From Saccharothrix sp. NRRL B-16348 (lineage in GTDB: Bacteria; Actinomycetota; Actinomycetes; Mycobacteriales; Pseudonocardiaceae), in assembly GCF_001280085.1 (NCBI RefSeq), contig NZ_LGED01000247.1, forward strand, positions 1-64,000: 64,000 bases of DNA, written 5' to 3'. Under the pieces are notes generated by a model that had not been told where the DNA came from, did not search any database, and was given only the letters and a program-made list of their open reading frames with translations. Position numbers and translations under genes: made by a program. Of this stretch, positions 1-8,144 are shown in pieces. The first letter of the stretch is position 1. Each line of letters starts with the position of its first letter.

Positions 1-687
1 CTGCGTCCTCACCTGAGGAAGTGCTGGTCCATCCCGCCCGCGGCGAACGCGGCCTTCGCCGCGGCGATGGAGGACGTTCTCGCGGTCTATGCCCGCGGCC
101 ACGACCCGGCCAGGCCGGTGGTGTGCATGGACGAGAAGCCCTACCAGCTGCTGGCGCACGCCCGCGACCCGATCCCCGCCGCACCGGGGCGGGATCTCAA
201 GCAGGACAGCGAGTACGTCCGCCATGGCACCTGCTCGATCTTCTGCTGGGTCGAACCCCTGGGCGGGTGGCGACGGGTCGACGCACAACCCCGCCGGACC
301 AGGATCGACTGGGCCGGGCAGGTCGAACGACTCCTGACCGTCGACTACCCCGAGGCCGAGAAGGTCGTCCTGGTGATGGACAACCTCAACACCCACACCA
401 TCGCGTCCCTCTACGAAGCCTTCGACCCCGCCACCGCGTTCAGCCTGGCCCAGCGCCTGGAGATCCACCACACCCCCAAACACGGATCCTGGCTCAACAT
501 CGCCGAGATCGAACTGTCCACACTGGCCCGCCAATGTCTGGACCGCCGCATCACCGACCTCGACGCGCTCAACACCGAACTCGCCGCATGGCAGCACGCC
601 ACCAACGCCGACCAGCGTCAGGTCGACTGGCACTTCACCACCGACGATGCCCGCACCCGACTCCGCCACCTCTACCCCAAACATTAG
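1..687 (+). CDS. IS630-family transposase, 5' truncated by window edge
   Basis: The reading frame is open from base 1 to the TAG at 685-687, giving the C-terminal 228 residues of a DDE transposase. The RNase-H-like catalytic core is visible: the MDEKP block carries the first Asp, VMDNLNTH the second, and [13 protein letters not shown] the final Glu, in the order typical of IS630 transposases. The N-terminal helix-turn-helix part lies outside the window. I cannot see the insertion-sequence ends, so I cannot tell whether the copy is intact. It abuts the left side of the putative integrative element. Confidence 0.93.
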   Translation: MRPHLRKCWSIPPAANAAFAAAMEDVLAVYARGHDPARPVVCMDEKPYQLLAHARDPIPAAPGRDLKQDSEYVRHGTCSIFCWVEPLGGWRRVDAQPRRTRIDWAGQVERLLTVDYPEAEKVVLVMDNLNTHTIASLYEAFDPATAFSLAQRLEIHHTPKHGSWLNIAEIELSTLARQCLDRRITDLDALNTELAAWQHATNADQRQVDWHFTTDDARTRLRHLYPKH

Positions 688-794
688 AGGCGACGGTCTA
701 CTAGCCGACACGGTGCGCCAAGGGTAGAACGCCGCTAATTGTCAGAGGGCAGCCGTATCGTCGGTGTCCACGCCTTCATGTCCTGGAGTTGCCC

Positions 795-1640
795 ATGACG
801 ACCGACCCGTGGGGATCACCCCAGCAGCCGACCGGCTCCGAGTCCTCCGCGTTCGGGGACGTCATCAACGACCCGTTCGCCGACACCGACACCAGGTACA
901 ACGCGATGGCGGACCTGGCCTTGGGACACGCCGTCATGCTCCTCGTGCAACGAGGCGAACGCGCAGCCGCCGAACTGGTTCTCGACGTCGACAAGACGAT
1001 CGCCCAGTACGACGAGCGGTACCAGGACTGGGACTTCTGGCTCGAAGTGACCTCTGCCCAACGCTCGCGCTTCGAGGGGCCACTGCTCGACAAGCTCCGG
1101 GAGGCTTACGTGGAGGTCTGTCAGCGCCTTCAGTACCCCGAGTTCAACCTCATGGTCCGAGAGATCATGCCGGAGGTCGGCCCAGGTTGGCGTGAACAAC
1201 TTCGCGAACAACTGACCTCCCCTCGCAGGCCGACCAACCAGGGCCGCCAGGTGCGCTTGCAGCCGCCCAAGTTCCGCGAGGATTACCTGGCCTTCACCAA
1301 CCAGGGCGAGCAGACCGTGTACCAGGCGTTGCGGCAGATCCAGGAAAAGGACCTTCCCCGGGAGAGCACGATCGGCATCTACCCGCTGGCGGGCGGACGC
1401 GTTCCCGGCCGCACGTGGGAACCCGACTTCTTGGTCACCTACAAGGGCCGGGCCGGGGTGCTGGAGATCGACGGCCCTCACCACAACGGCCGGCGCGCTA
1501 TGGACACCACCCGCGACCACCTGCTCATGGATGCAGGTATCGCGTTCGTCGACCGCATCCCCGTCGAAGCGGTCGACGACCCCTCCGAGCTGAACGCCGT
1601 CCTGCGGCGGTTCCTGCGCCGCCTCGGCGACGCCTCGTAG
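795..1640 (+). CDS. DUF559-like PD-(D/E)XK nuclease-fold protein
   Basis: A 281-residue protein. An ATG at 795 preceded by GGAG at 785-788 decides the start; an upstream in-frame TTG at 789 is less likely. The C-terminal third (about residues 170-275) has the layout of the DUF559/Vsr-like endonuclease fold: Glu172 in a GEQTVYQAL helix, Asp211 in EPDF, Glu224-x-Asp226 in LEIDGPHH, then a TTRDHLLMDAGI helix. The N-terminal 160 residues are unrecognised and mostly helical and charged. The next gene begins 8 bases after its stop, so the two are probably co-transcribed. DNA cleavage or nicking is inferred from the fold; cargo or defence function is possible but unproven. Confidence 0.72.
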   Translation: MTTDPWGSPQQPTGSESSAFGDVINDPFADTDTRYNAMADLALGHAVMLLVQRGERAAAELVLDVDKTIAQYDERYQDWDFWLEVTSAQRSRFEGPLLDKLREAYVEVCQRLQYPEFNLMVREIMPEVGPGWREQLREQLTSPRRPTNQGRQVRLQPPKFREDYLAFTNQGEQTVYQALRQIQEKDLPRESTIGIYPLAGGRVPGRTWEPDFLVTYKGRAGVLEIDGPHHNGRRAMDTTRDHLLMDAGIAFVDRIPVEAVDDPSELNAVLRRFLRRLGDAS

Positions 1641-1648
1641 GTGGCACT

Positions 1649-2602
1649 GTGACCGCTACTCCGTCCGTTCCCGGCACCAAGCCGCCCCGGCTCGTGGTCA
1701 GCTCGGGGCGCGCGCTGCACCAGGAGTCCGCAGCGCTCAAGCGCATGGTGGAGGAGTACGGCCAGACTCCACACCGAGGAAGTCTCCACGTCGCGGAACA
1801 AGAGGCGTGGAAGGCCGCGCCGGAGCACTCTCAGCGTGCCCACCGTCGGCGCTTGTGGCAGTACGGCATGCAGCTGTGCAGGCTGATCTTCGCCAACGTC
1901 TACGACCACATGTGGAGCACCGGCAGCCTGCTCGGTGCGGGCGACTCGATCCCCCTGTACTCCCACCACACGCTGACGCGAGTCGCGTGCGAGGGAGCCG
2001 CAAGGATCGGTTACCTGCTCGATCCGGCGATCGGCTACGAACACCGCCTGCTCCGAAGTGCGGTGTTCGCCTTGGCCGACGTGGACGCACGGGTCACCGC
2101 CGCCCGTGACGTGGCCGCGCATCCACGGCTGCCGCACGCTGCCGACGAGCCGACGAGGCAGCGGGACGAACTGCTCGAACTGATCAGGCGGGCGGGCATC
2201 ACGATCTGCCGCAACAAGCAGCAACAACCCACCCGTCTCGAAATCGGTTCCCCGGTGGTCGACGAGCCCTGCAAGACCAACCTCACCGAGTTGGTCAAGC
2301 GGTTCTACCCGGACCGCCCAGGGACTTACCGGCTCACCTCCGCCGTCGTGCACAGCAACCCGTGGGTGCTCAACGACACCGTCACGTCCTCACCCTTCAC
2401 ACCGGAACTGGTGCTGGAACCCGACGTTCGGGGCATCGGCACGGCCACCCTGACCACCATCGACGCCTCGATCATCATGATCGAGTCCTACGCCCGGCAC
2501 TACGGGCACGACCCCGCACCCGCAGTCCGCAAGAGCAAGTCCCGGGCACAGGTGATCGACGGGCTCCTGCGCGAGTGGATCACCAACCCCCTCGGCCGCT
2601 GA
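1649..2602 (+). CDS. Hypothetical protein paired with the DUF559-like gene
   Basis: A 317-residue protein starting at GTG 1649, 8 bases after the nuclease-like gene. I do not recognise a named family. It is predicted largely helical. A block at about residues 220-240 (YRLTSAVVHSNPW) resembles the Ser/His-containing helix of HEPN/DUF5677-like proteins, but the resemblance is weak and unsupported by a search. The tight spacing suggests the two products act together. Its last 213 bases are also open on the other strand, as the 3' part of a small gene. Confidence 0.6.
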   Translation: MTATPSVPGTKPPRLVVSSGRALHQESAALKRMVEEYGQTPHRGSLHVAEQEAWKAAPEHSQRAHRRRLWQYGMQLCRLIFANVYDHMWSTGSLLGAGDSIPLYSHHTLTRVACEGAARIGYLLDPAIGYEHRLLRSAVFALADVDARVTAARDVAAHPRLPHAADEPTRQRDELLELIRRAGITICRNKQQQPTRLEIGSPVVDEPCKTNLTELVKRFYPDRPGTYRLTSAVVHSNPWVLNDTVTSSPFTPELVLEPDVRGIGTATLTTIDASIIMIESYARHYGHDPAPAVRKSKSRAQVIDGLLREWITNPLGR

Positions 2603-2779
2603 ACGGGCACCAAGGTTCTCCAGCTCCCGCTCCGCGTCCGCCAACAGCACGTCCGCCGCCCGCCGCTGCCGCACCCGGCGGCGCGCGACACGGTCCAGCC
2701 CTTCGGCGGCCAGCTCCTCCAGCTCGGCGTCCGACGTGGCGCGCGCCGCCAGCTCCGCGACACGATCCCGTCGCCTCAC
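2390..2779 (-). CDS. Small charged helical protein translationally coupled to XRE regulator
   Basis: The GTG start at 2779 overlaps the TGA of the upstream XRE gene in a GTGA junction, a good sign of coupling. The first 60 or so residues are Arg/Ala/Glu-rich and helical (AELAARATSDAELEELAAEG). After about residue 62 the frame runs antisense to the end of the convergent gene, and the sequence loses its coding character (Gly/Val/Asp-rich), so the native stop may have been lost and the tail is doubtful. No function can be assigned. Coupling to a regulator could suggest a partner or antitoxin-like role, but that is speculation. Confidence 0.5.
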   Translation of the reverse strand: MRRRDRVAELAARATSDAELEELAAEGLDRVARRRVRQRRAADVLLADAERELENLGARSAAEGVGDPLAQEPVDHLCPGLALADCGCGVVPVVPGVGLDHDDRGVDGGQGGRADAPNVGFQHQFRCEG

Positions 2780-3246
2780 GACGCCCCCACCAGCAACGAC
2801 AGCACCACGTTCGTGAAATCGTCGGCGCCAGAAATCGGGAGCCCGTCGGCCAGCAGCTCGGCGGCCAGGCGCTCCCGCTGGCGGTGCGTCCGCGTGGAGA
2901 ACGAGCGCAGCGACGGCCCGGCGGCGACCCGCAAGCGGAGATCCAAGGCGACGGCAGCGCGGTCGTCCAGGCCGTGACGCAGGGCGCGGGCGAGCCGCCA
3001 GCACATGCCCGTGCTGGGTCGCACGTGTCCGTTCTCCAGGCGGGAGATCCCGAACGGCGTCGTGCTCGCCCGCTCGGCCAACTGTGGCTGGCTCAGCCCG
3101 GCCACGTGGCGCTCGCTGCGCAGCAGCACGCCGAACGAGGACCGCAGGCAGTCGCGCTCCGCGCCCACCACCACACCACGACGACGGGTTGACGGCACCG
3201 ACCCGGAGGTTGACGCACCCCGCGCGCGCGTCGAGTCAACGTTCAT
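2776..3246 (-). CDS. XRE-family helix-turn-helix regulator
   Basis: A 156-residue protein read from ATG 3246. A lambda-repressor-type helix-turn-helix occupies about residues 38-95: LLRSERHVAGLSQPQLAERA gives helices 1-2 and TPFGISRLENGHVRPS the recognition helix and turn. A disordered Arg/Ser-rich N-terminus precedes it. The C-terminal 50 residues are helical without a recognised domain. It is divergent from the DUF4145 gene across a 71-base gap and coupled to the small gene behind it. It is the only clear DNA-binding regulator in the element, so it is the first candidate to bind the TAGCCGA palindromes. Confidence 0.8.
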   Translation of the reverse strand: MNVDSTRARGASTSGSVPSTRRRGVVVGAERDCLRSSFGVLLRSERHVAGLSQPQLAERASTTPFGISRLENGHVRPSTGMCWRLARALRHGLDDRAAVALDLRLRVAAGPSLRSFSTRTHRQRERLAAELLADGLPISGADDFTNVVLSLLVGAS

Positions 3247-3317
3247 GATCGGAATCGTGCGCCCGGCACGTCCTCGGTTCGTCAAGGACGCGCCGAGTGC
3301 GCGTTTAGCATTCTCCG

Positions 3318-4031
3318 ATGGTCGACGACGAAGCCCTCGCCCACACCGTCCCGCCTCATCCCCGTGGAGGAGCATTCGTCTGCCCACACTGTGGGGTCGT
3401 CGCAAAGCAGGTCTACCACGGCATCGGTGTCAGCGAGATGGGGCCGGGACCGGACTCGACAACCAAGCGGGCGATGTGGAGCGAGACCGTGTGCTCCAAC
3501 TGTGAGCGCCCTACCGTCTGGCGGGCCGCCCAGATGATCTACCCACAGGCCCGTCTCGGCCCCAACCCGCACGCGGACATGCCCGCAGAGGTGCGAGAGC
3601 TGTACGAGGAAAGCCGCACTGTCGCCGGGGTCTCACGCCGTGCGGGCGCGGCCCTGGCGCGTGCCACCGTCGAGCGCCTGATCAAGACCCTCGACCCGGA
3701 CGCCCCCAAGAAGGCGAAGCTCGACCAGAGGATCGACCGAATCAGGGACCGGCTGACCCCTCAGACCGCGCAGCTCCTCGACGTCCTGCGCGTCACCGGC
3801 AACGGCGCGTTGCACGTGGACGACGAGCCCGGCGAGCTGGTCGTCATGGCGCTGGACGACAAGGAAGGTCCGGAGCTGCTGGAACTGCTGCTGGAAACCG
3901 CGAACGACCTTGTCGAGGAGATGATCGCGCGGCCCACCACGGTGGGCGGGCTGTGGCAGCGCATTCCTGAGGGCATCCGCAACCGGATCATCGGCGCGGG
4001 TGCGAACCCGCAGCAGGGCACGCCGAACTGA
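3318..4031 (+). CDS. DUF4145 protein with N-terminal zinc ribbon
   Basis: A 237-residue protein. Residues 22-62 carry two Cys-x2-Cys pairs (C22/C25 and C59/C62) that should bind zinc. From about residue 95 the helical DUF4145 domain follows, with the hallmark RRAGAALARATVERLI and RVTGNGALHV segments; the latter is the family's R-x2-GN-x2-aH motif. DUF4145 proteins are common in mobile elements and beside restriction systems, and the domain is related to HEPN-type folds. No catalytic role is established. The next 400 bases downstream carry the repeat array. Confidence 0.8.
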   Translation: MVDDEALAHTVPPHPRGGAFVCPHCGVVAKQVYHGIGVSEMGPGPDSTTKRAMWSETVCSNCERPTVWRAAQMIYPQARLGPNPHADMPAEVRELYEESRTVAGVSRRAGAALARATVERLIKTLDPDAPKKAKLDQRIDRIRDRLTPQTAQLLDVLRVTGNGALHVDDEPGELVVMALDDKEGPELLELLLETANDLVEEMIARPTTVGGLWQRIPEGIRNRIIGAGANPQQGTPN

Positions 4032-4080
4032 GAGCGTCACCGGCCCTGCCGCCAGCACCACGGGGGCACACGTGTGCCGG

Positions 4081-4375
4081 GTGGACGGGTCTGCGGACGG
4101 GTGTGGACGGGAACCGCGGGCTCACCCGTCCACTGCGTTTGCACAGGTCAGCGGCCTGTGGCACCCCCCGGTGGACGGGTGGACGGGTTGCACGCCGGAT
4201 TCTGCCCCTATGCGCGTGGTGGTGGTCGTTCTCTTATGGCTCCAAAACTGAAAAACACCCGTCCACCCGTCCACCACCACCCCTGGCGTGCCGTCTGACC
4301 TGCACAGACCAGGGTGGACGGGTTGGCGTGCCCATCCGTCCACACCCGTCCGCATCCGTCCACCCATCCGTCCCC
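4081..4375. repeat. Iteron-like array of GTGGACGGGT units, putative replication origin
   Basis: Thirteen copies of a 10-base unit (consensus GTGGACGGGT or its complement, with G/A changes at two positions). Forward copies start at 4081, 4093, 4103, 4171, 4179 and 4314. Reverse copies start at 4124, 4257, 4265, 4334, 4344, 4354 and 4366. Two pairs overlap with an 8-base period. A locally AT-rich patch lies at 4229-4258. The array fills the gap between the convergent DUF4145 and primase/helicase genes. Short repeats beside a replication protein gene are the usual form of iteron origins; the role here is inferred. Confidence 0.6.
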
Positions 4376-4387
4376 GGACACGACAAC

Positions 4388-4410
4388 GGCGGCCCCCGTG
4401 GGAGCCGCCG
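4388..4410 (-). terminator. Hairpin terminator after the primase/helicase gene
   Basis: CGGCGGC (4388-4394) pairs with GCCGCCG (4404-4410) around a 9-base loop. It lies 23 bases beyond the stop codon of the leftward primase/helicase gene. There is no T tract, which is usual for GC-rich actinobacterial terminators. Confidence 0.5.
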
Positions 4411-4432
4411 TGTGTGCCGTGTCGCCGTGTGG

Positions 4433-6313
4433 TCAGTCGCCGATGCTGAAGCCGCCGCCGTGCTCGGCGGCCTCGGTGGCGTGCGTGAGCCGCTGCATCG
4501 CCTCGGCAGTGAGCCGCACGCCCGTGCGAACCCGGATGCGGTTGTTCTTGTCGCCGGCCTTGCCGACGCCGAACCCGCGCCCGGTGAGATCCCGGCCGAA
4601 CCGGATCTTGTTGCCGCGCTCGGCCTGGTCGATCCGGGCGTCCATCGACCAGGCCAGGTAGGCACGCCACAGCAGGTCCACCGGGGCGCTGTACTCGGCG
4701 TCCAGCTCGCACTCCTCACTGATCCACTTGTCCAGCGCGGACAGGTCACTGCGGAGCTGAAGGGCCGCCTCGGCGCACACGGGCGGCAGGTCGCCCAGTC
4801 CTTCGGCCGCGTACATGTCCCAGCCCGTGCCCAGCCACGCCAGCACTGCCGCCGCCTCGTGCTCGCGAACGCGTGCGCCCAGCGTCGGGTCTTCCTGGTC
4901 CTTCGGCGTGGTCACCGTGAATGGCACGACGACCAGCCTGCGGAACAGCGCCTGGTCGGCATCGAGCACGGACGGCGCGGCGTTGGAGCCGATCCACGGC
5001 ACAAACGACGGCCGACCGGTGACGATCTTGCTGCTGTGAAGTGCCCGCGCTGCCAGGCTGTCCGCGCCGACCAACCTCTTGACCTCGTCGCTGTGCAGAG
5101 ACCAGCGGTCGGACGCCTCCGAGCTGAACAACAGCCGCCGGGGCATCGCGTCCAGCAGATCCGGCCTGGGGCTCTCGTCGCGCTTCGCCCGGAACATCGA
5201 CAACGAGAACGGCGCGGCGTGCTCGCCGAGCGCGCCGGCGATGATCTCCAGGAACGTCGTCTTGCCGGTCGACGTCGGGCCGATCAACAGCACCAACAGC
5301 CGCTCCGCGTTGCCGCCGAACAGTGAGTAGCCGGCGAGCTTTTGAAGGTAGCGCCGCACGTCAGGGTCCGGCACCGCCCGCTCCAGAAATGCCGTCCACA
5401 GTGGACCGGACTTGCCCGGCGTGTACGGCGTGGCCGTGGTCCGGGTAAGCCTGTCCAGCCGGCTCGGAGCACGCAGGTGGGCACCACCGTCGTGCCGCAA
5501 CTCGACCACGCCGTTGCCGACCGCCAGCAGCTCGGGACGGGCGTCCCACGCCGTCCCAGGCACCTTGACGCCAGGTTCGTTCCGGACGAAGTCGCACATC
5601 GCGCGGACGTGCCCCAGGTTGTTGGTCTGCGTCGCCCAACTCACCCTCGCCTTCGCCAGCTTCTGTTCGTCCTCGCTCATCCCCTTGGCGCTTGCCAAGG
5701 CGTGTGCCTCCCGCAGCATCCGAGCCGCCAGGGACCTCGCCAGCCCCTGCACGGCGGTGCCGTCGTCGGCCGCCCACCTGGACCCATCCCAGACGAACCA
5801 CCCGCCGGCTTCCGGGCTCCAGGCGAGATCCGCGCTGTGCTCCAGACCGAACCGCACCGCATTGCCGTTGTCCGTACGGCTCTGGGCGAACGGGTCGGCG
5901 TCGTCCCAGGGGCCGCGCACGATCTGGCAAATGATCGCGCGCCACTTCCGGTGCACGTGTGCCGTGGCGGGCGCGAGCATGCGGACGACGGCGCACGCCT
6001 GGTGGACGGTGAGCCCGGCGACACGGCAGCGCGTGACGACACGGGCGACGCCCTGCCACTTGTCCACCTGCGGCGGCAACGCCTCGCCGAGAGCGGCCAG
6101 CACCGTGTCCGGCAGCGGATCGGGCAGCACCGCCGAGTCGTGGCGGCACGTGGTGTCGAGCGGGTCGACGGCAGCCGGGATGACCACGACGGGCGCGGCC
6201 GGGACTTCGGAGGACGTCGGCACGGCGGGCCGCTGGGTCGGAACAGGCGCAATCGGGGGCAGTTCCGCGTCATCGTCGAACGCATCGGGGAACATGTCGA
6301 TCAACGCCGTCAT
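4433..6313 (-). CDS. P4-type primase/SF3 helicase replication protein
   Basis: A 626-residue protein. The ATG at 6313 overlaps the preceding gene's TGA (ATGA), which settles the start. Residues about 225-330 match the D5/P4 N-terminal region. The SF3 AAA+ helicase core follows: Walker A GPTSTGKTT at 345-353, the Walker B region LLFSSE near 394-399, sensor motif WIGSN near 439-443 and an FRR arginine motif at 457-459. The C-terminus (about 530-620) looks like a winged-helix DNA-binding domain. Such proteins unwind and prime at the origin of phage P4-like satellites and integrative plasmids. The N-terminal 50 residues are Pro/Ala-rich. The adjacent repeat array is the natural substrate candidate. 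Confidence 0.88.
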   Translation of the reverse strand: MTALIDMFPDAFDDDAELPPIAPVPTQRPAVPTSSEVPAAPVVVIPAAVDPLDTTCRHDSAVLPDPLPDTVLAALGEALPPQVDKWQGVARVVTRCRVAGLTVHQACAVVRMLAPATAHVHRKWRAIICQIVRGPWDDADPFAQSRTDNGNAVRFGLEHSADLAWSPEAGGWFVWDGSRWAADDGTAVQGLARSLAARMLREAHALASAKGMSEDEQKLAKARVSWATQTNNLGHVRAMCDFVRNEPGVKVPGTAWDARPELLAVGNGVVELRHDGGAHLRAPSRLDRLTRTTATPYTPGKSGPLWTAFLERAVPDPDVRRYLQKLAGYSLFGGNAERLLVLLIGPTSTGKTTFLEIIAGALGEHAAPFSLSMFRAKRDESPRPDLLDAMPRRLLFSSEASDRWSLHSDEVKRLVGADSLAARALHSSKIVTGRPSFVPWIGSNAAPSVLDADQALFRRLVVVPFTVTTPKDQEDPTLGARVREHEAAAVLAWLGTGWDMYAAEGLGDLPPVCAEAALQLRSDLSALDKWISEECELDAEYSAPVDLLWRAYLAWSMDARIDQAERGNKIRFGRDLTGRGFGVGKAGDKNNRIRVRTGVRLTAEAMQRLTHATEAAEHGGGFSIGD

Positions 6314-6588
6314 CGTGCACCGCCGGTCGCCGCGTTGAGCGCGGCCATGCCGCACAGCGTGGTCGCCGCGTCCTCCGCGACGGACCGGGGCACGACGGTG
6401 CCGCGCGCGATGACGTTATCGGTGTAGGCGAGGGCGGCGATCGTCTCGGGCGTGATGGCGATGTCGCTGCCGGCGTCGAACACCGCCACGCCGTCACGGA
6501 TGGTGGGCTTGCAGCCGCATGTGTTCGTGACATGTCGGACGAGGCGCGCGGATTCTTCCAGCCGCGCATACTGTGCGGGGGTCGTCAT
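6310..6588 (-). CDS. Small unknown protein coupled to the primase/helicase
   Basis: A 92-residue protein whose stop overlaps the start of the primase/helicase gene in ATGA. A GGAG sits 9 bases before ATG 6588. It has a CGCKP segment with two Cys at about 24-26 and otherwise reads as a small alpha/beta protein. I do not recognise it; its position suggests a replication accessory or an excisionase-like role, but there is no visible helix-turn-helix. Confidence 0.65.
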   Translation of the reverse strand: MTTPAQYARLEESARLVRHVTNTCGCKPTIRDGVAVFDAGSDIAITPETIAALAYTDNVIARGTVVPRSVAEDAATTLCGMAALNAATGGAR

Positions 6589-6621
6589 TTCGTGGTTCTC
6601 CAGATCCGAACGCCCCTTCGC

Positions 6622-6657
6622 CGAGTTTCACAAGCCGGATCGACTCGGCTAAACTCG
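6622..6657. promoter_or_regulatory. Operator-like site upstream of the 92-residue gene
   Basis: CGAGTTT (6622-6628) is mirrored by AAACTCG (6651-6657). The right part reads ACTCGGCTAAACTCG and contains the TCGGCTA core shared with the palindromes at 7051 and 8145. It lies 34-69 bases before the leftward start at 6588, where a promoter would be expected. Confidence 0.45.
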
Positions 6658-6740
6658 TGTCAGAGGTGTTCCGTCGTAGCTGTCAGGCGCACTTCTTCGC
6701 CCCGGGCGGGCCGTCATCCCGCGCCGGGGCTTCGTCTATC

Positions 6741-6947
6741 TCAGGCAGCGGTGCCGTCGTTCGCCTCGCGGTGCTCCGCGAGCAGTCGGGCCGCCAGCGC
6801 GGCGCGGCTCCGTGCTGCCTCTCCGCCCTTGCGTGCGACCTCGCGTCGCTGCTCGGCGGTCGTTCCGATCCAGCGCCGACGTGCGGCGGCCTGCCGGACA
6901 GCGCGAACGTGTTCAGGGTCGGCGCGGTGCGTGTACTGGCGGACCAC
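6741..6947 (-). CDS. Small basic helical protein
   Basis: A 68-residue Arg/Ala-rich protein from GTG 6947, preceded on its own strand by GAGGAG at good spacing, which supports this start over an upstream in-frame ATG. The motif GTTAEQRREVARKGGEAARS looks like a short basic helix pair of the kind found in small element-encoded DNA-binding proteins. No family is recognised. A gap of 152 bases separates it from the 92-residue gene downstream. Confidence 0.55.
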   Translation of the reverse strand: MVRQYTHRADPEHVRAVRQAAARRRWIGTTAEQRREVARKGGEAARSRAALAARLLAEHREANDGTAA

Positions 6948-7050
6948 TTTGTTCTCCTCTTTTGCTATGTACCTACCAAAATGGCACAAGCTGACGACAT
7001 CTCCAATACGAGCAAAGTGCTACAGGTTGCACCCCGACGGAATGACGCTC

Positions 7051-7070
7051 CGAGTTAACTCGGCTAGTCA
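7051..7070. promoter_or_regulatory. Palindromic operator upstream of the 68-residue gene
   Basis: CGAGTTAACTCG at 7051-7062 is a perfect 12-base palindrome that runs directly into GCTAGTCA, so the stretch also contains CTCGGCTAGTCA, the half-site of the large palindrome at 8145. It lies about 100 bases before the leftward start at 6947. A further CCGAGTTAGC lies at 7111. Confidence 0.5.
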
Positions 7071-7132
7071 AACACCCTGCGCGCGCATTGCCGCAGGAAA
7101 TGCACCCGAACCGAGTTAGCGCGGTGAAGTAA

Positions 7133-7170
7133 GCACAAAAGAAACGACCCCCCTCGATGTGAGGGAGGTC
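7133..7170 (-). terminator. Terminator behind the 185-residue gene
   Basis: GACCCCCCTC (7146-7155) pairs with GAGGGAGGTC (7161-7170) with one mismatch and a 5-base loop. On the minus strand the stem is followed by TTTCTTTT (complement of 7133-7144), giving a classical intrinsic terminator just past the stop at 7177. Confidence 0.7.
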
Positions 7171-7176
7171 ACTTCG

Positions 7177-7734
7177 TCAGCCGCGCCACCGCCGACGGGG
7201 CCGCCCCGGCGGATCCCCCGCCGGAGCCGACGGCGGCGGGCCGTCCAGGTCGGCCAGCGCCCGCAGCAGCCCGGCACGCTTGGCCGCCAGCTCGGCGTCC
7301 TCCAGCAGCTCGGCGCGCTGCCGCCGCGCCAGGTGCTCCTCCGCGACCACCCGCCGCTCCTGCTCGACACGGGCGTGCCCGGTCGCGAGCGTCACCGCCG
7401 CCTCCGCATCGGCCGTGGTCGGCGTGACCCCGAGCTGCGGCGCGAGGTTGTGCCTGCGCAGCAGGTCCAGCACCCCGGTCGCCGTGATCCGCATGACCTG
7501 GCCGTCCAGCTCGCCCAGGAGCGCGTTGTCGTCGGAGACCGTCGTCGGCCCCGCCCAGCTCTCCAACAGTCGCGCGAGCTGCTGCGGCAACGGCACCGCC
7601 GACGGCGCACCGGCCTCCCGGACGAGCGCGGCGCGGAAGCGGGCGGCAGGTTCCGTGCCGCCGGGCGTCGGCATGTCCATCGCGGCGGCGGCCTCAGGGC
7701 GGTTCGACCAGGTGGCCCATGTCGGCGTCGTCAT
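7177..7734 (-). CDS. Unknown 185-residue element protein
   Basis: The ATG at 7734 overlaps the stop of the upstream gene (ATGA). The protein is mostly helical: a central segment (about 75-100, GQVMRITATGVLDLLRRHNL) followed by a long Glu/Arg/Ala coiled-coil-like helix (about 118-165) and a Pro/Gly/Arg-rich tail. I recognise no domain. The gene is the last of a two-gene unit ending at a strong terminator, downstream of the integrase. Confidence 0.6.
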   Translation of the reverse strand: MTTPTWATWSNRPEAAAAMDMPTPGGTEPAARFRAALVREAGAPSAVPLPQQLARLLESWAGPTTVSDDNALLGELDGQVMRITATGVLDLLRRHNLAPQLGVTPTTADAEAAVTLATGHARVEQERRVVAEEHLARRQRAELLEDAELAAKRAGLLRALADLDGPPPSAPAGDPPGRPRRRWRG

Positions 7735-8048
7735 GCGGCACCGCCCGCGCGTCGTGCCGCGCGCAGCTCCACGTCCGCCTGCCGTGCCGCGTCACCCGCC
7801 GCACGTGCGCGCCGCCGAGCCGCGAGGGACTTCGCCGCGAGGCCGGCGAAGTACGCCCGCCGCGCCCGCTCGGCACGCCGAGCCCGTTCCTGGGCCGGCA
7901 GCGCGCTGTCCGGGTCCACCTGGCGCTCGAACCGCGCCAGAAACGCCTCCCGTGCGGCGGCCGTTCCCGCCACGGAGTCCTCGTTCGCCCAACGCTTCAG
8001 CGCGCGAGCCTGATTCACGAGTTTCAACTCGGCCCTGCTCATAGCCAT
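7731..8048 (-). CDS. Unknown basic coiled-coil protein
   Basis: A 105-residue protein from ATG 8048, with an AGGG-type ribosome site 9 bases upstream. It is strongly Ala/Arg-rich and almost wholly helical after residue 25 (ARRAERARRAYFAGLAAKS). No family is recognised. It forms an overlapping pair with the next gene, behind the perfect 12-base-arm palindrome at 8145-8174. Confidence 0.6.
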   Translation of the reverse strand: MAMSRAELKLVNQARALKRWANEDSVAGTAAAREAFLARFERQVDPDSALPAQERARRAERARRAYFAGLAAKSLAARRRARAAGDAARQADVELRAARRAGGAA

Positions 8049-8144
8049 TTGTTCGCCCTTTCATCTTCAATCGGGCGAGATCGGAACGGAAACGAGCCTG
8101 GCACACGCGGTGCACACAGTCAAACCGCACAGCGCTCAAACAAT

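Noticed and set aside
4103..5326. Open frame on the plus strand through the repeat array and primase gene
   Set aside because: It is a shadow of the primase/helicase gene with no ribosome site; the repeats do not follow a codon pattern.
6741..6947. Excisionase gene
   Set aside because: Small and basic, but it lacks a winged-helix or MerR-like recognition motif and is not next to the integrase.
7177..8048. Toxin-antitoxin pair from the overlapping small genes
   Set aside because: The overlap fits, but neither protein shows a toxin fold or antitoxin DNA-binding motif; the long Ala/Arg helices alone are not evidence.
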